A DNA stretch of 64,000 bases, taken from contig JAOPHQ010005428.1 of the NCBI GenBank assembly GCA_030340625.1, positions 155,392-219,391 on the forward strand, in the 5' to 3' direction. The stretch's first letter is position 1. The number at the start of each line of letters is the position of its first letter. The stretch comes from Merluccius polli (Eukaryota; Chordata; Actinopteri; Gadiformes; Merlucciidae). Position numbers and translations under genes: made by a program. The notes under the pieces are model-generated. The model was not told where the DNA came from. It worked only from the letters and a program-made list of their open reading frames with translations, and ran no database searches. Positions 32,401 to 45,266 of this stretch are shown piece by piece.

Positions 32401-33907
32401 ATGTGACGTCATGCAATGCATTGTGCGGGAAATGAGAATCAATCCCAAACTGCTAAAATAGTAGCTACTTTTTCGTATTATATTACGTTTTGTGATACCC
32501 AACAACATCAAATACAATTAATAACAGTTTAAATGTTTATTACCAACAAGCAAATACGCAAATTTGTTAGAAAATTAAACCTGCACCATGGCCTTTAAGG
32601 TAAGATACATCACCCGAACCTCTTATAAATCTGTTTCAGGGAAATATGATTTCTCTCCTCTTTCTCTCTTCTTCTCCCTCCCTCCCTCTCCTCTTTGCAT
32701 TTGGACTTTAACAGTTGTAAGTTTACCTGGTATGTTCATGTGATATTGTTGCAATTATATAGTGAATGAAGTGAACAGAATTAGTGAAATTGCGTTTGTC
32801 AGAAAGGCTAGGCGCATTTGACTGAATTGATCAACACGTACGTAGTAGTTTGTGTCCATAGTTACGTTAGCGGGATGTGACTGAGACTGCGTTGAGCGGG
32901 ATGTGAGTGAGACTGCATTTGAAAAAAACAAAACATTTCCAAACCACACAGATAAGCTACATAGCAGACTTTTGTGATGATAATTTGCTGGGCATGTATA
33001 TTGATTGATACTGTAGTTAAGTCATGTGACTAGTAACCTTGCCATGCTTTGGCTGAATTGACGCCACTGCATTTTGGCGCCGTGTTAGTTTGTTTGTATG
33101 TGAACATGACATGAAGTTACGTGTGATGTATGACATGAAGCAGTAACATTCCCTTGCACTAAAATCATATACCAAATTATAGAATAATGGCACATTACAA
33201 TTATAGCCTAATGACAAAAAAAGTCGAGTCCTCTTCTTAATTCTCGAGTCCCTAATGCTCGACTCCAAGTCAAGTCACGAGTCTCTAAATTTAGCTCTCG
33301 AGTCTGAGTCCCGGACTCGAGTACTACAACACTGCCTACAGCACCTTACCTACAGCTACAACCAACAACAAACACTGTTTATACATCTCATGTGATGACA
33401 AGTAGAAGTGTATTATTGGATGAGTGATGTGAAATTCCTACTCGGTACAGTGGGCAGCAGTCAGCACCCATCTAGAGCTGAGGAGGGTTCCTCCGCAGAC
33501 GGGCTGTCCGGTACTGTTCAGCAGGAGAACCATGTAGGGCATAGAATGATCCTTCACTTCCTTCCCTCCAAAGATCTCAGTCTCGCCACAAACACCTGTA
33601 GTTAAACACAGCACCACTGAAAGATGTCTACCATCATCATCCATAGAAAACATTAAAACAGTTTGTCCATAATAGTTCTTACTCCTCTCTTAACAGGAAT
33701 GTTTGACTCCCAGCATAAAGTTTCTGGGTTCAAACCCCAACCTGAAGGCATCCTTGAGCAAGATGCTACTGACTAAATGACTAAATACAAAATAAATATG
33801 CAAGAAATCTTAAATATACAGAACATGTGGTTGGTCTACTTACATGACTGGATGTAGAGGAGGACCAAACAGATGGTTTTAAAAAGAGCGAGGCATGAGC
33901 ACGCCAT
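29426..33907 (-). CDS. gzma: Granzyme A-like serine protease, copy B with Lys226 (5 exons, 270 aa)
   Basis: Exons in coding order: 33907-33844, 33595-33442, 30354-30213, 30089-29820, 29608-29426; GT/AG junctions, open frame, same phases as copies A and C. It has the signal peptide, IFGGKEV start, LTAAHC, VHDLQLLK and GDSGGP, so the triad is complete. DTCRGDSGGP keeps Asp189 and TAFG keeps Gly216, but RPKVYT replaces PGVYT, placing Lys at 226. Position 226 lines the S1 pocket; granzyme B has Arg there for Asp-selective cleavage. With Asp189 opposite, Lys226 may neutralise the pocket and change or weaken Arg/Lys specificity. Exon 3 has four extra residues (KDVKTYPHP). Intron 2 carries a 2.7-kb hAT. 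Copies A and B are convergent, 1.66 kb apart. Confidence 0.9.
30666..33334. mobile_element. hAT element in copy B intron 2 (2669 bp)
   Basis: Ends CAGTGTTATAGTCGAGTC and GACTCGAGTACTACAACACTG; many GAGTC/GACTC words near both ends; perfect 8-bp target duplication CCTACAGC (30658-30665, 33335-33342). A minus-free coding remnant starting MEKEAENFLREMF at 31024 (+) is too short to assign. Confidence 0.9.
31250..32598. mobile_element. Element nested in the copy B hAT
   Basis: Inverted ends CTTAAAGGCCGTGGTGCAGG and CCTGCACCATGGCCTTTAAG enclose 1.3 kb. Class not determined; no transposase is recognised. The Ser/Thr-rich ORF at 32066-32461 has no known domain. Confidence 0.55.
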
Positions 33908-33970
33908 AGCTCTTTGTTTCTGAGGCTCAAATAAAGGCTTTACTGAAACACAAGAAGATGCATGGGTAGC

Positions 33971-34007
33971 TTATATGGTGAGTTCAAAGGATGTGGTCTC
34001 ACCACAA
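33971..34007 (-). promoter_or_regulatory. Copy B core promoter: TATA-like box and ETS-RUNX motif
   Basis: TTATAT at 33971-33976, AGGATGTGGT at 33988-33997, ACCACA at 34001-34006; same order and spacing as copies A, C and D. Confidence 0.5.
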
Positions 34008-34661
34008 GGAGACAAACATGCACTCATGTGGATGTGCACATGCATGCACCTGCACTCGCGTTTTACACAGAATTACATGTGAAATCTTATGTGGTCAGTC
34101 AAAGGCACACACACACAAAGAATGTGCTATATTTAGTAAAAGAGCAAACCTAACCAAAATAAGGATGCAAATCCCAGCAAGACAGGGTTACAGTCAGTAC
34201 AGTCAGGAAACAAACATATGTGTTTTCTAAAAAAAAAAGGTCAATAAAAGACAGCAAGTTAGTTGTCCATAAATGTAAAGGTCCTTCACCACATTACATG
34301 AAACAAGAATCATGGTATACAGGTTCCCAACAGAAGCAATGCTGTAGACCATGCAGAAAACGTCAAATCTGACTAATCCAGCGAGAGCTTGGTCATAAAG
34401 TACTCTAAGTTAAGCTGGCGTCACGACTCAGGTCGACATCACATGGTTGACGCAAGAGTAAGGTGAAATCGCATTTGTCAACAATGATGATCGGCATACC
34501 CTTGGTTCCCATTGACTTTCATTGTAGCAGTGGTGGAAGAAGTACTCAGATCTTTCACTTGAGTAAAAGTAGTAACAAACCACAAACTCTGTTGCATAAA
34601 GTAGTCCTGCATTGAAAATGTTAAATGTAATGTTACTACTCAAAATATACTTATTATAGTA

Positions 34662-37600
34662 CAACCCTGTCTCATCAAAATTACGTTCCCAGGGAACTAT
34701 TCGGCATTCTCAATTACGTTTGTCAGAAAACGTATTCTGTCCGTGATTACGTTTCATTGAACGTATCGCAAATACGTTCGTTCTCAGCCTATTTTTTGCC
34801 ATTTATTTACCTATAGAATTATGTTTGGTTGAAACGTATCCCAGATATGTTAAATGTCAACATATATCATATTATTGTCATTAAGGCATATTTCCCTTTC
34901 GGGGAACGTTTCATTTAACGTATTTTGTCCCTGATTACGTCTTGAATCTGAATTGAGCATATTTTTTGTTATTTATTTACCTCTTGGATAATTTACATTG
35001 AATTGAAACGTATCCTCAATAGGCTACGTTAAATATCGATAACATTTGTCCGGGGAGGGGGGGTCCGGTCCAGGTCCGACCCTGGACTGGGAGCATTCCC
35101 CCCCCCCCGGACCGGACCGGCGGGGGGAGGATGGCCGGTCCAGTGGTGGGCCGGTCCAGGACCCTGAATGCTCCCAGTCCGACCCAAATAGATGCTGCAT
35201 TTATACATGACGGGCCGCAGCATGGGCCGCTGTATACTACAGTATAAATGTATACTCATGATCATTAACGATACAGCAGTGTTGTGTAGTGGCCATCGCT
35301 AAGAAATATGTAGGCCTATGCTTCTTTTCCGAGAAATATCGTAATTTCATTGGTTTGTTGCGTCAATTTACACTACAGTTCCCATGAGTGTCAGCGACCG
35401 TTGCTATGGTGACGACGCCAGCTTTTATTAAAATGTTTTATATTGCCGATGGGTGGTTATCGTCAGTGGCTGGCGAAATACTGCCCTGTAGCAGTTATAT
35501 TGAAATGTAAAGAAAATAATGTGTGTATAATGAAAATCGACCAGCCACAAACGGTACAGGAAACATAATTTGAAGCTTTCTGATTGGCTGAACTGGCCCA
35601 GATATGTAAGCCAACACACTGTGAACATAATTTGTACTTTTTATGTGTACCTTTTAAAGCCAGCACAGTTAGAAATGCAAGCTTTTATATTTAGGATAAT
35701 ATATATTTTACTGTAAGATGGACATTATTATACGTCACGCGCAACACGTACCCTGACTACGTTGGTCCAAAGTGCCAAACGTAGAGGGGTTACAATAAAG
35801 GCACTTAAATTGTATGACTGTTACATTTTTCTGCCTATTCTTTTACTATTATTGTCCCACACCACAATGTATGTCCCACAATGTGAACTCCAAACAATTC
35901 ATGTTCATCCAATTCATGGACAAGCTGGAAAAACGTCTAAAAACACTTGAAATAGAATATAGCCTATATTTATATTTTTACAACATCAATCTCCCTATAA
36001 TATGAACAAAATATGATCAGGTTATACTTTCTCTCTTGAAAACGGGCAAAACGCTAACCCTAACCCGGAAAATGAATTTAAAGAACTACAAACGTTCGGA
36101 AAATGCAATACACTGAAGTGTGCGGCGCCATGTTTTTTGTAGTCCTAAAGCCCCTTATGTTACTATGGCAGAGGCCTACTTTCTTTCAAAAGCTCATATC
36201 TTGGTCAATTAAAAACAACTGTGGGTAAAAATGTAACTACACACAGACATACATTCGCATTACCATATTGTTCATCCAGGGCAATCCTGTCAGCCCTGGG
36301 GAAGGGAACACAATGGCTATAAATGGTCATATTAAGTAATATGGAAATATGTATATGAATCATTTAAGGGGTAAATGGGGTCTAAACTGCTCCAAATTGA
36401 AAAGCATGACTAAGGATAAGGTCACCATCAATATGTTGAACACATTTTGCCACTAAATATCCCTTAAAATATGTTTTAGTGATTTTATCCATCTTGGCTC
36501 TATATAGGCTCTGAGAAAGTACACATCAGTAAGTGCCTTCTCAGTGAGCAGATAAAAATGAAACTTTGTCGTAGGATGACAATGAAGACACCATTGGAAA
36601 GGTCTTGAGCTGCAGAATACAGATCTGCCACTGTGGACATTCTGGATGGTTCCTGCTCCTCAGGAATGCCCTTTGAACCTTGAACCTAAGGCTCTTTTAA
36701 AGGCTTACAGAAAAGCAACACAATGTGATACAAACATGGGGAAAACATTTTTGGAAAGCTCTTGACTTCTTCTATCATGTCCTTTGTGGCCTTTGCCAAA
36801 CCATTAGGGGGCGCTACTGGGTAAGGTCAAAACCAGATTTCACCCAATTAACAATAGTAAAAATGAAATCTGACTAAATAAATGTGCTCCCCGGTCCCTA
36901 AAACATATAATACACTTGCGAAGTTCCTTGACACATTTTCACATAATAGGGAAAACGTAAACTAAACATTTTAGAACTAGCCTACAAAAAAAATGGCGGA
37001 AAAAACATGGCGCCGCACACTTGAGTGTATTGCATTTTCCGAACGTTTGTAGTTTTTTAAATTCATTTTCCGGGTTAGGGTTAGGGTTAGCGTTTTGCCC
37101 GTTTTCAAGAGAGAAAGTATAACCTGATCATATTTTGTTCATATAATAGGGAGATTGATGTTGTAAAAATATAAATATAGGCTACATTCTATTTCAAGTG
37201 TTTTAGACGTGTTTCCAGCTGCTTTGTTTGTCCATGAATTGGATAAACATGAATTGTTTGGAGTTCACCTTGTGGGCCATACATTGTGGTGTGGGACAAT
37301 AATAGTTTTATTTTTATTTTTTTTATTGTCAACAATATTATGACATTATAACATAAACAGTAGTACAGTAAGGACAGTACTTCCGGCTGATAGGTCCTCC
37401 CAGGTGGTCACGGCGTCTGTCAGCTGTAGCCCCTAGCAACCTGACGTCATTGAAACATGGTGCAGGAATCAGAGAGAGAAAACATAGAGTAACTAACCAA
37501 TAGGACAAACATCCGATCGTAACTCGTCACTTTGTCAACATTAGTTTCTCCCGCTGCCACGGAATAATGTGTTGATCAGCAAATCAACCTCAGACGTGTA

Positions 37601-38362
37601 GTGGGCGAGGGTTTGATCCGTCAGACGGAGTGACATCACAAGGGAGTCCTGTGGAATCTGAAAAAGTCACGTGAATCTTGAAAGTCACGTGACTTGGACG
37701 CAAAACCATGGGAAAAGAATAGGCAGAAAAATGTAACAGTCATACAATTTAAGGGCCATTATTGTAACCCCTCTACGTTTGGCACTTTGGATCAACGTCA
37801 GGATAGGCCTACGTGTTGCGCGTGACGTATAATAATGTCCATCTTACAGTAAAATATATCTTATCCTAAATATAAAAGCTTACATTTCTAACTGTGCTGG
37901 ACTGGGAATGCTCCCAGTCCAGGGACCTGGACCGGACCCCCCCCCCCAGCCCCGGACCGCCCCCCGCCCCCGACAAATGTGTTATCGATATTTAACGTAG
38001 CCTATTGAGGATACGTTTCAATTCAATGTAAATTATCCAAGAGGTAAATAAATAACAAAACATATGCTCAATTCAGATTCAAGACGTAATCAGGGACAAA
38101 ATACGTTAAATGAAACGTTCCCCGAAAGGGAAATATGCCTTAATGACAATAATATGATATATGTTGACATTTAACATATCTGGGATACGTTTCAACCAAA
38201 CATAATTCTATAGGTAAATAAATGGCAAAAAATAGGCTGAAAACGAACGTATTTGCGATACGTTCAATGAAACGTAATCACGGACAAAATACGTTTTCAG
38301 ACAAACGTAATTGAGAATGCCGAATAGTTCCCTGGGAACGTAATTTTGATGAGACAGGGTTG
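34662..38362. mobile_element. 3.7-kb fold-back transposon upstream of copy B
   Basis: Ends CAACCCTGTCTCATC and GATGAGACAGGGTTG; flanks TATAGTA (34655-34661, 38363-38369). The site upstream of copy C (near 51945) has a single TATAGTA. Inverted arms of about 1.4 kb (34662 to about 36145; about 36990 to 38362) surround an 845-bp loop. The right arm contains an extra ~400 bp with a T-rich edge (about 37308-37714). No transposase; superfamily unknown (7-bp duplication). Confidence 0.8.
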
Positions 38363-39599
38363 TATAGTACCAAAAGTAAAAGTTATCATAATGCAGAATG
38401 GCCCATTTCAGAATAATATGTAACATTATTGGATTATATTTATTGATGCATTAATGTGTTTGTCACTTTAATGTTGCAGCTGGTAAAGGTGGAGCCAGGC
38501 CCGGCCGCTGGCATAAACACTCTGCGGTTGTTTAGGGCCACATGATGTGGGGGTGTAGAAGATGAATCTGTAGCCATGAACCCTGTGCGGCAATAAATCT
38601 GCATTTACAACTTATTTTCATGAAGCAAGAGTAACGTGACACAAATGGCTCCTAAAAGAAAATTCAGGTGTGGCGCTCAAGGGCGGAAGAAGACGCACTT
38701 GGAGAAGGAAAAAAGACCACAGGGTAAAGGTTTGATGAATCTTATTGAACACATCTGACAGTTGTTGTTTTTCTTGCAACATTGAAGCCATGTTTTTGAA
38801 TGAAACAGTCAGAACATGAGCCACAGTTATCATCGGGTCGACGATGTCATATACAACAAAGTACGTTGTATACGACATAATTCAATATCTCTGCATGCTG
38901 CATGCACGGTAAACAATGTTTCTTTGGATTTATCTAATAAAATTGCTTCATTTTGTTAGACACAATTTAGTTGACTTGAACTAAATAAACACCTGCTATT
39001 TAACCAAATATAATGGTTGAATCCAGCCCATTTTATTTGATTATTTCGAAAGCATTTTTTAGTTAATGTCAACCTATCATTATTTAACTTGATCCAAGTT
39101 ATTTTTTTATTTTGGAATTACCCCCTTATTTGGCTTAGTTGAAATAAAAATGTTGCTTTAGAATTAGTTATTTGAATTGTTTCATTTTGTTACAAGCATT
39201 TGTTTAAGTTACTATGAAGTAAAAAAAAAAAAAAAAAGTAAAATACAGCAATAGTCCAGCAGTAGTCCCCCCCCCCCCCCCCCCCCGCCGGTCGTAGGTC
39301 CGCGGTGTGTTGCGCGCGCCTCCCCCCGCCCCCCCCCCGTCAACAATCGCTCACGCATCATTCTCACCTTTTTCACCCCGAGCCAGTTTGCATGCCTGAG
39401 GACCATTTACAATACATTGTACATTACATTTGGCTGACAGCCTATACAGTTCTTAGTAGAGCTGTCAAGATAAGTCAAGATCTTCAGTGCACACATATTA
39501 CATAGAATGTTCATTTTTGTTAATTAATCAATTTGAATGTTCATTTTTTCCCCTATTCTAAGAATATTCAAATATCAAATGTAAATTTGACAGCCTTAG

Positions 39600-39900
39600 T
39601 TCTTAGTGACAATGAACCCATGCACAATAATGCTGTACCTGGTCCAGAATCTGTATTGTCCCACTGATCTTCTGTCCCATGGCTCCTCCTTTGGTTTTGA
39701 AAGCGCTTGAGGAGGCGGTTGGAGTGTCTGTCCAGCTGAGATAGGAACCATGATAGCAGGGGAACCTGGGCACCCATGCATCTTCAGCACGGTGCAGTAG
39801 ATGCACCATCTTTATCTTCAAGATGCGCTTCCACCCGCTACAGTCACTGTAGGACCCAGGGCCCTCATTTATCAAAGTTACGTACGAAGAAATCTGTGCG
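39600..39900 (-). pseudogene. SAMD3-like gene fragment upstream of copy B
   Basis: The minus strand reads FKTKGGAMGQKISGTIQILDQ and WFLSQLDRHSNRLL, matching the exon at 57679-57834 upstream of copy C. It is fused by deletion to the KMHGCPE exon start, which in copy C is about 350 bp away. It cannot encode a full protein. Confidence 0.65.
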
Positions 39901-41425
39901 TAAACCATGCGTACGCAGTCTTTCACCAAAACGTGGGATTCATCAATTTGTTCTTGGCTTGAAAATGTGCGTACTTTAGGAGAAAAGGAAAATCACCAGA
40001 AAGAAATTGACCAGTTAATGCTTTTGACCAACTTATACAAATACAATTTCCCCCCGGAATGTAACGTGATTTTTAATGATACAATTGATGTAGTCCTACG
40101 CCTAATGTAGGCCTTTACAATAATTGTAGTGAGATTAGATACAAGATAATTCGACTATGCTGCATATTACAAACCTACAGCTGCCCTAATTAGGGCAGCT
40201 GTAGGAGGTGCGTGCGTCAAATGATTGATCTATAGCATTGTTAGAGGATGTGGTGGGGGCTGATCTGTTATTAGAGGATGTGGTGGGGGCTGCAGGCTGC
40301 ACAATAGTTGTGTCTGTTGTCTGTTGTGTCTCTTATATCGGTCTGAACCGATATAAAGAGGGACTTCCAATCCAACAATTCCACACATCATAGGAGCTAT
40401 AGACCGAAATCACCATCTGACACACACAATGGACAACCCACGAAAATTAAACTATTGAATCGTGCTCCAGGACACGATTCAATTTTCATGACAATGAGCA
40501 TGAAAAAGCGTGATACCGGGTCAGAGCAAGTCAACAAAATCGGCGGCCATAACGCTCCGCTTCTGAAGCGGGAGGGAGCATTTGGCTATGGCGTCTATTC
40601 TCAGGCCAATAGAAAGGAATAGTAGCTATTACACATTTTGACGTGAGACTGGGTTGGTAGTAGACCACAATAGAAACCTGACCTTGTGTAGTAGTCATCT
40701 CTGTTGAGGTTCATGTCAACTAATAGCTGATTGGTTGAGCAGGGAATGGGCGTATTGAGTGTTTTGTTTTCGACAGCCAGACATGAGAATAAAATGAATG
40801 CGCTGAAGGCGTAATCAAGGGTGGTTGAGGTGACGTGGCCTTTTGGTGGTTCCACGTCCATCTAAATAATGACTTAATTTGTCAAGAACCATTCTTATAT
40901 TGTTAAGAAGATGCTGCTTTATGTGAACATGCATATTATTAAATTAATTCATCAATCATGTTTTCAGAATTTTAAACCATGGTGAATGAAAAACCTCATA
41001 TGGTGTGACTGTGCCAAGCGTTTTTAATGTTTGATCAATAAAACTAAGAAAATAAACTCTCCTGCACAAAGGTTATTATGAGAACACAGATGTCTACTTC
41101 AGATTCTACTCTTTTTAAAGTCCAGGCATGTGTCGCTTTTAAAAAAAAAAATGAAAGGAATAATTTGTCCTTAAAACCTTAAAATATATGTTACCATGTT
41201 GCAATATGCTCATTGTATGCTGGCTAATAACTAGGAGGCACAATATTGTGCTGAGTGCACAAAACATCATATGGTGTGACCGTGGTGGGACCGTTTTTCT
41301 TGTCACACCATAGGTTTTAGTTTGCGTGGCCAGACTGATCTTCAGCGAGAAACTGAAATGTGACCTCAGAGATCAGAAGGTCTCACTGCTGACCTTAAGC
41401 TGACCTTATGGTCTTCTGTGAGCAG

Positions 41426-41687
41426 ACGCCGTCCCAGAGCCCGGTGTCAACGTAACGTCTGTGAGCAGCGAGGGCTGCACCCTGCTGTGTGTTGTGCACA
41501 AACAGAATGGAGCGACTCTCTCCTGGTATAAAGGAGAGGACCTTGAGAACCAGACCAGTACCCAGCTCTCTCTCCCTCTGACTGTGGACAGGCTAGGTCT
41601 CCAGTCCTCTTACCGCTGTCTGTCTGCCAACCCTGCTGTTAATCACACCCGGTCAGTCATACAGCTTACAGTATTATCAAACCACAA
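41426..41687 (+). pseudogene. Ig-like domain exon (SLAM/CD48-like), isolated
   Basis: After 'ctgtgagcag' the exon reads AVPEPGVNVTSVSSEGCT, LLCVVHKQNGATLSWYKGED and SSYRCLSANPAVNHTR: an Ig fold with two N-terminal Cys, Trp and Tyr-X-Cys, as in the membrane-proximal domain of SLAM-family receptors. It is open for about 87 codons. No other exon of such a gene is found nearby and a LINE tail follows at once, so it is probably a duplicated leftover; a truncated copy is at 15427-15523. Confidence 0.6.
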
Positions 41688-41689
41688 TA

Positions 41690-42250
41690 CACTACAGATA
41701 TGGAAATACAATCAAATACCCTTCCCACAATACAGCAATACACATACACCATACACCAACAGTTATTTAGAGTTTACAGCTCTGGTTTTAGCTGGCACTT
41801 AACCTTTGTTGTCAAGGGTTTTCTATCTGGAGTTGATTTGACTTCAGTTGGTAATGTGTGCCAGAGTTGAAAGCCCTTTATGGAGAAAGCTGACGGTCCA
41901 AATGTAAATCTACGATGTGGTATTTTACAGTTGGCGTTCACCATGCTCCTAGCTACTGTCACTGTCTTGTCTTTGGATATATCTAGAAAAAGTTCTGTAC
42001 ACAGGGCCTTAGCCAGGGTTTGCAAATAAGTCATGTCTATTTTTTTTTGTTAGGACGGTCCGGGGGGGATTCTCCGCTGGAAAATTATTTAGTTCATATT
42101 GTCTTCAAATCAAATCATATTTTCTACATGGAATGTACTATTAATCATATTTAGCATTTTATAAAAAATATTTTATAAAAAAACAACAAAAAAAACTCAA
42201 ATAACCTACTGTGGTCTACTTGGATGGTTTAATCATATCATATATCTGTT
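41690..42250 (-). mobile_element. LINE 3'-end fragment
   Basis: The minus strand encodes RSMVNANCKIPHRRFTFGPS and AFSIKGFQLWHTLPTEVKS, the C-terminal domain of an L2/Rex1-like LINE protein. Related tails are at 58995-59420 and 62664-64000. Confidence 0.7.
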
Positions 42251-43022
42251 ATCATTAACAACTGCTCAGGGTTACACATAGAGAGTACATTTCATTTCTT
42301 TGTCGTGTTTAAATATCTCTCTAGACCAGTGTTTCTCAAAGTGTGAGTCACCCGGGGGAAAAGGGGGGGGGGGACTAATATTTGGACGTCGGAATTTTTT
42401 TCCGCGGCGGAACCATAAACAAACTGCGCTACTGTAGCAACGGTGTTCAGGTATTTATTTTGTTAGTTTGTTTATTTTGTGTTGTTTTGTTTTGGGTGTG
42501 TGTATGTTTTTTCTCCGAATTTATTTTTATGAAGTATCATTTGCCAACGTCCTTATTACACACTCCTGTGTAGTAGTCCAGTAGGTGGCGGTATATAGTG
42601 AAAAGCTATGATCCGCCATTAAACAGAAGAATGTGTTCAGGTCTGTTGGTTTTCAGAATGGAGAGATATTTGACAGGGACAAAAAGAAAAACAAGTGATG
42701 CTTCTGAGACCAGCAATAAAACGTGCTCAGTTGACGGTAGGCTTAATCAACAAAAAGCCAAGTCAAGAAAATATGACGAAGCCTATCTTGCTCTTGGTTT
42801 CACAGTGAATGTGGTCGGAGATGAAGAGAGACCTGTGTGTCTTTTTTGTCTGAAAACTCTGGCAGCTGACAGTATGAGACCCAACAAATTAAAAAGACAC
42901 TTGAGACATTACACCCCAGTAACGTCAATAAACCACTCGTCTTCTTTAAGAGAAAACTCAGTGAATATCGTCAGCAGGAACATCGGTTTGTAAAAGCTGC
43001 ATCTGTGAACAACAACGCACTA

Positions 43023-45266
43023 CAGTGGAAACCGCTTATAGTGATCACGGATATAGTAATCATCCGCTTATATGGATCAAAAGGCTTGGGACAGAATTAT
43101 TTCTATACAAATGCTGTTTAAATAATTTGTTTATAGTGATCAAGAAATCCGCTTATAGTGTTAATTTTTGGGCATTTTATGAATGAAAACGTGCAAAAAC
43201 TATTTTAATTTAACTATTAACTATTTTTATTTTTTACTCCCATGATTCCTTGCTGGATGGCTTCTGCCTCTAGCTAACGTATAGTGACACCGCGCAGCAA
43301 TCGCGCGAAATTTGAATCATGGCTGGAAAAAGAAAGTCATTTTCTCTGAATGAAAAACGTAGTCTCCTCAAGGCTTACGACAAATTGCCAAAGAGATGCT
43401 GCAGCGAAGCTTGGGATTCCTCAGGCTACCTTGTGTAGTCTAATTAAACGATGAGAGACAGTCATGGCTGCTAACGACGGAGAAAGAAAAAGATGGCGCC
43501 CGGGAAAAGCACCTGTGGTTGAAGCCGCCCTGGTCAAGTGGATTGATAACGCCCGGTCTCTCAACGCCCCGCTGAGCGGACCCTTGGTCAGGGAGAAGGC
43601 CGAGGCATTGGCAGCCAGCCTCGGAGAGGACGGGTTAAAAGTTTCTGTCGGCTGGTTTGAGCGATTTAAAAAGAGGGAGAACATTGTTTTTAAGAAGCTG
43701 CACGGGGAGGCTGCTGAAGCTGACACTGTGTCACGGGATGAGTGGCTTGAGCAACAGTGGGTCACGATGAGGCAAGGTTACAGTGAGGAAAACATCTGGA
43801 ATGCTGATGAGACTGGGATTTATTTTCTGGCACTACCTGACGGCACCCTGACCTTCAAATCTGACAATAAACGAGGGGGGAAAAGATCAAAAGAAAGGAT
43901 TACGGCTTTGTTCGCCTGCTCTGCCGCCGGAGAAAAGAAGGAACTTTTTGTCATTGGAAAAAGTCACAGCCCCCGCTGCTTCAAACACGTGCGTACACTG
44001 CCTGTCCGTTACGCAGCTAATTCTTCTGCGTGGATGACTGGGGCTCTCTTTGTGGAGTGGTTGAAGGACTGGGATCGCAAACTGGGCCAAGAGAGGAAGA
44101 GTATTCTGCTGCTTGTGGACAACTGTGCAGCCCATAACGTCAAAAACTCAACACTGAGAAACATCCGACTCGAGTTTCTGCCAAAGAACACAACCTCCAT
44201 TCTCCAGCCCTGTGACCAAGGCATCATCAGAACAACCAAAGCTTACTTTCGCAAAGAGATGGCCCGCTCCGTACTGCGCCAAATTGATGAGGGGATCAGA
44301 GCTGCTGCTGAAGACATCGCAAAGAAAATCAGCCTCTTGGATGCTATTCTTATGCTGCGGGATGCCTGGGCTGATGTGGAGGCATTTACAATCAGGAATT
44401 GCTGGAGGAAAGGAGGTCTGGTCATGTCATCAGAGGAGGAACAACTGTTGATCCACCTGCTGAGATCAGCACTGACGAGTTTGAGCAGTGGATTGTAAGT
44501 GATGACAGCACTCCGGTGTCAGAGCCCGTGACGGATGAGGACATCATCTCGGAGGTACAAGAGCGCTTTGGTGCGGGGACCAGTGCTGCGCACAGCGAGG
44601 AGGAGGGGGGGGGGAGAGGAGGAGGAGGACGACGAGGAGACCGTTGTCCCATCCAGAGCTGAGATGAGGAATGCTGTTCGCATTTTAAAGACTGGTCTCC
44701 TGCATGTTGGTTTTAAAAACTTTGACCTTTTACATCGTTTTGAAAAAGAAGTGAACTTGGTGTTAGACAAAAGTCTGATCCAGGGATCCATGGATACATT
44801 TGTGAACTGACTTCTTAATGCGGCACATTAGAGCCGCAACACAAAACGGAGGTACAGTAGGACTGTAACTTAAATGTTCTTGATGCAGTTGTTATTTTCT
44901 ATGTTGTTGTTCTATGAAACAGTTTGTTTCAAACTTTATTTTCAGACGTGAAAAAATGCACTGGCGGCACAGCACATAGAGCCGACGACGTATTTGAGTT
45001 AAGTCTGCGCACTGCGCAGTACAGTAATTAAACTTGCATGGTGCTTCTCGAAAGGAGCATTTGAAACGACTGTGTTTGAAATCATAATAAAATTCAGTAA
45101 ATGCTGAAGCTGTCCGTTTCCATTGAAAAATGATACAAATGGCATTTAGATGATGTTCTGCATAAAAAATGAAGTGAAACAATAAAAATTTGGTTATAGT
45201 AATCAACCGCTTATAGTGATCATATTGACTCCGGACCAACGTGATCACTATAAGCGGTTTCCACTG
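43023..45266 (+). mobile_element. Tigger/pogo DNA transposon (2244 bp)
   Basis: Inverted ends CAGTGGAAACCGCTTATAGT and ACTATAAGCGGTTTCCACTG; TA target duplication at 43021-43022 and 45267-45268. Removing it and one TA rejoins the ZBED reading frame. Confidence 0.95.
43464..44498 (+). pseudogene. Tigger transposase (TIGD-like), both ends frameshifted
   Basis: A CENP-B-type DNA-binding domain (PVVEAALVKWIDNARSLNAP, VSVGWFERFKKRENI) precedes the DDE domain: Asp115 in NADETGIYF, Asp219 in LLLVDNCAAHN and Asp251 in LQPCDQGIIRTTK. The true start is at 43319 (MAGKRKSFSLNEKRSLLKAY), but a frameshift near 43385 and a TGA at 43449-43451 separate it. The acidic C-terminal tail continues out of frame to about 44810. 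The catalytic core is open, the protein is not. Confidence 0.9.

Noticed and set aside
32066..32461. 131-codon Ser/Thr-rich ORF in the copy B intron
   Set aside because: It lies inside a nested transposon, has no domain and overlaps ORFs on the other strand.
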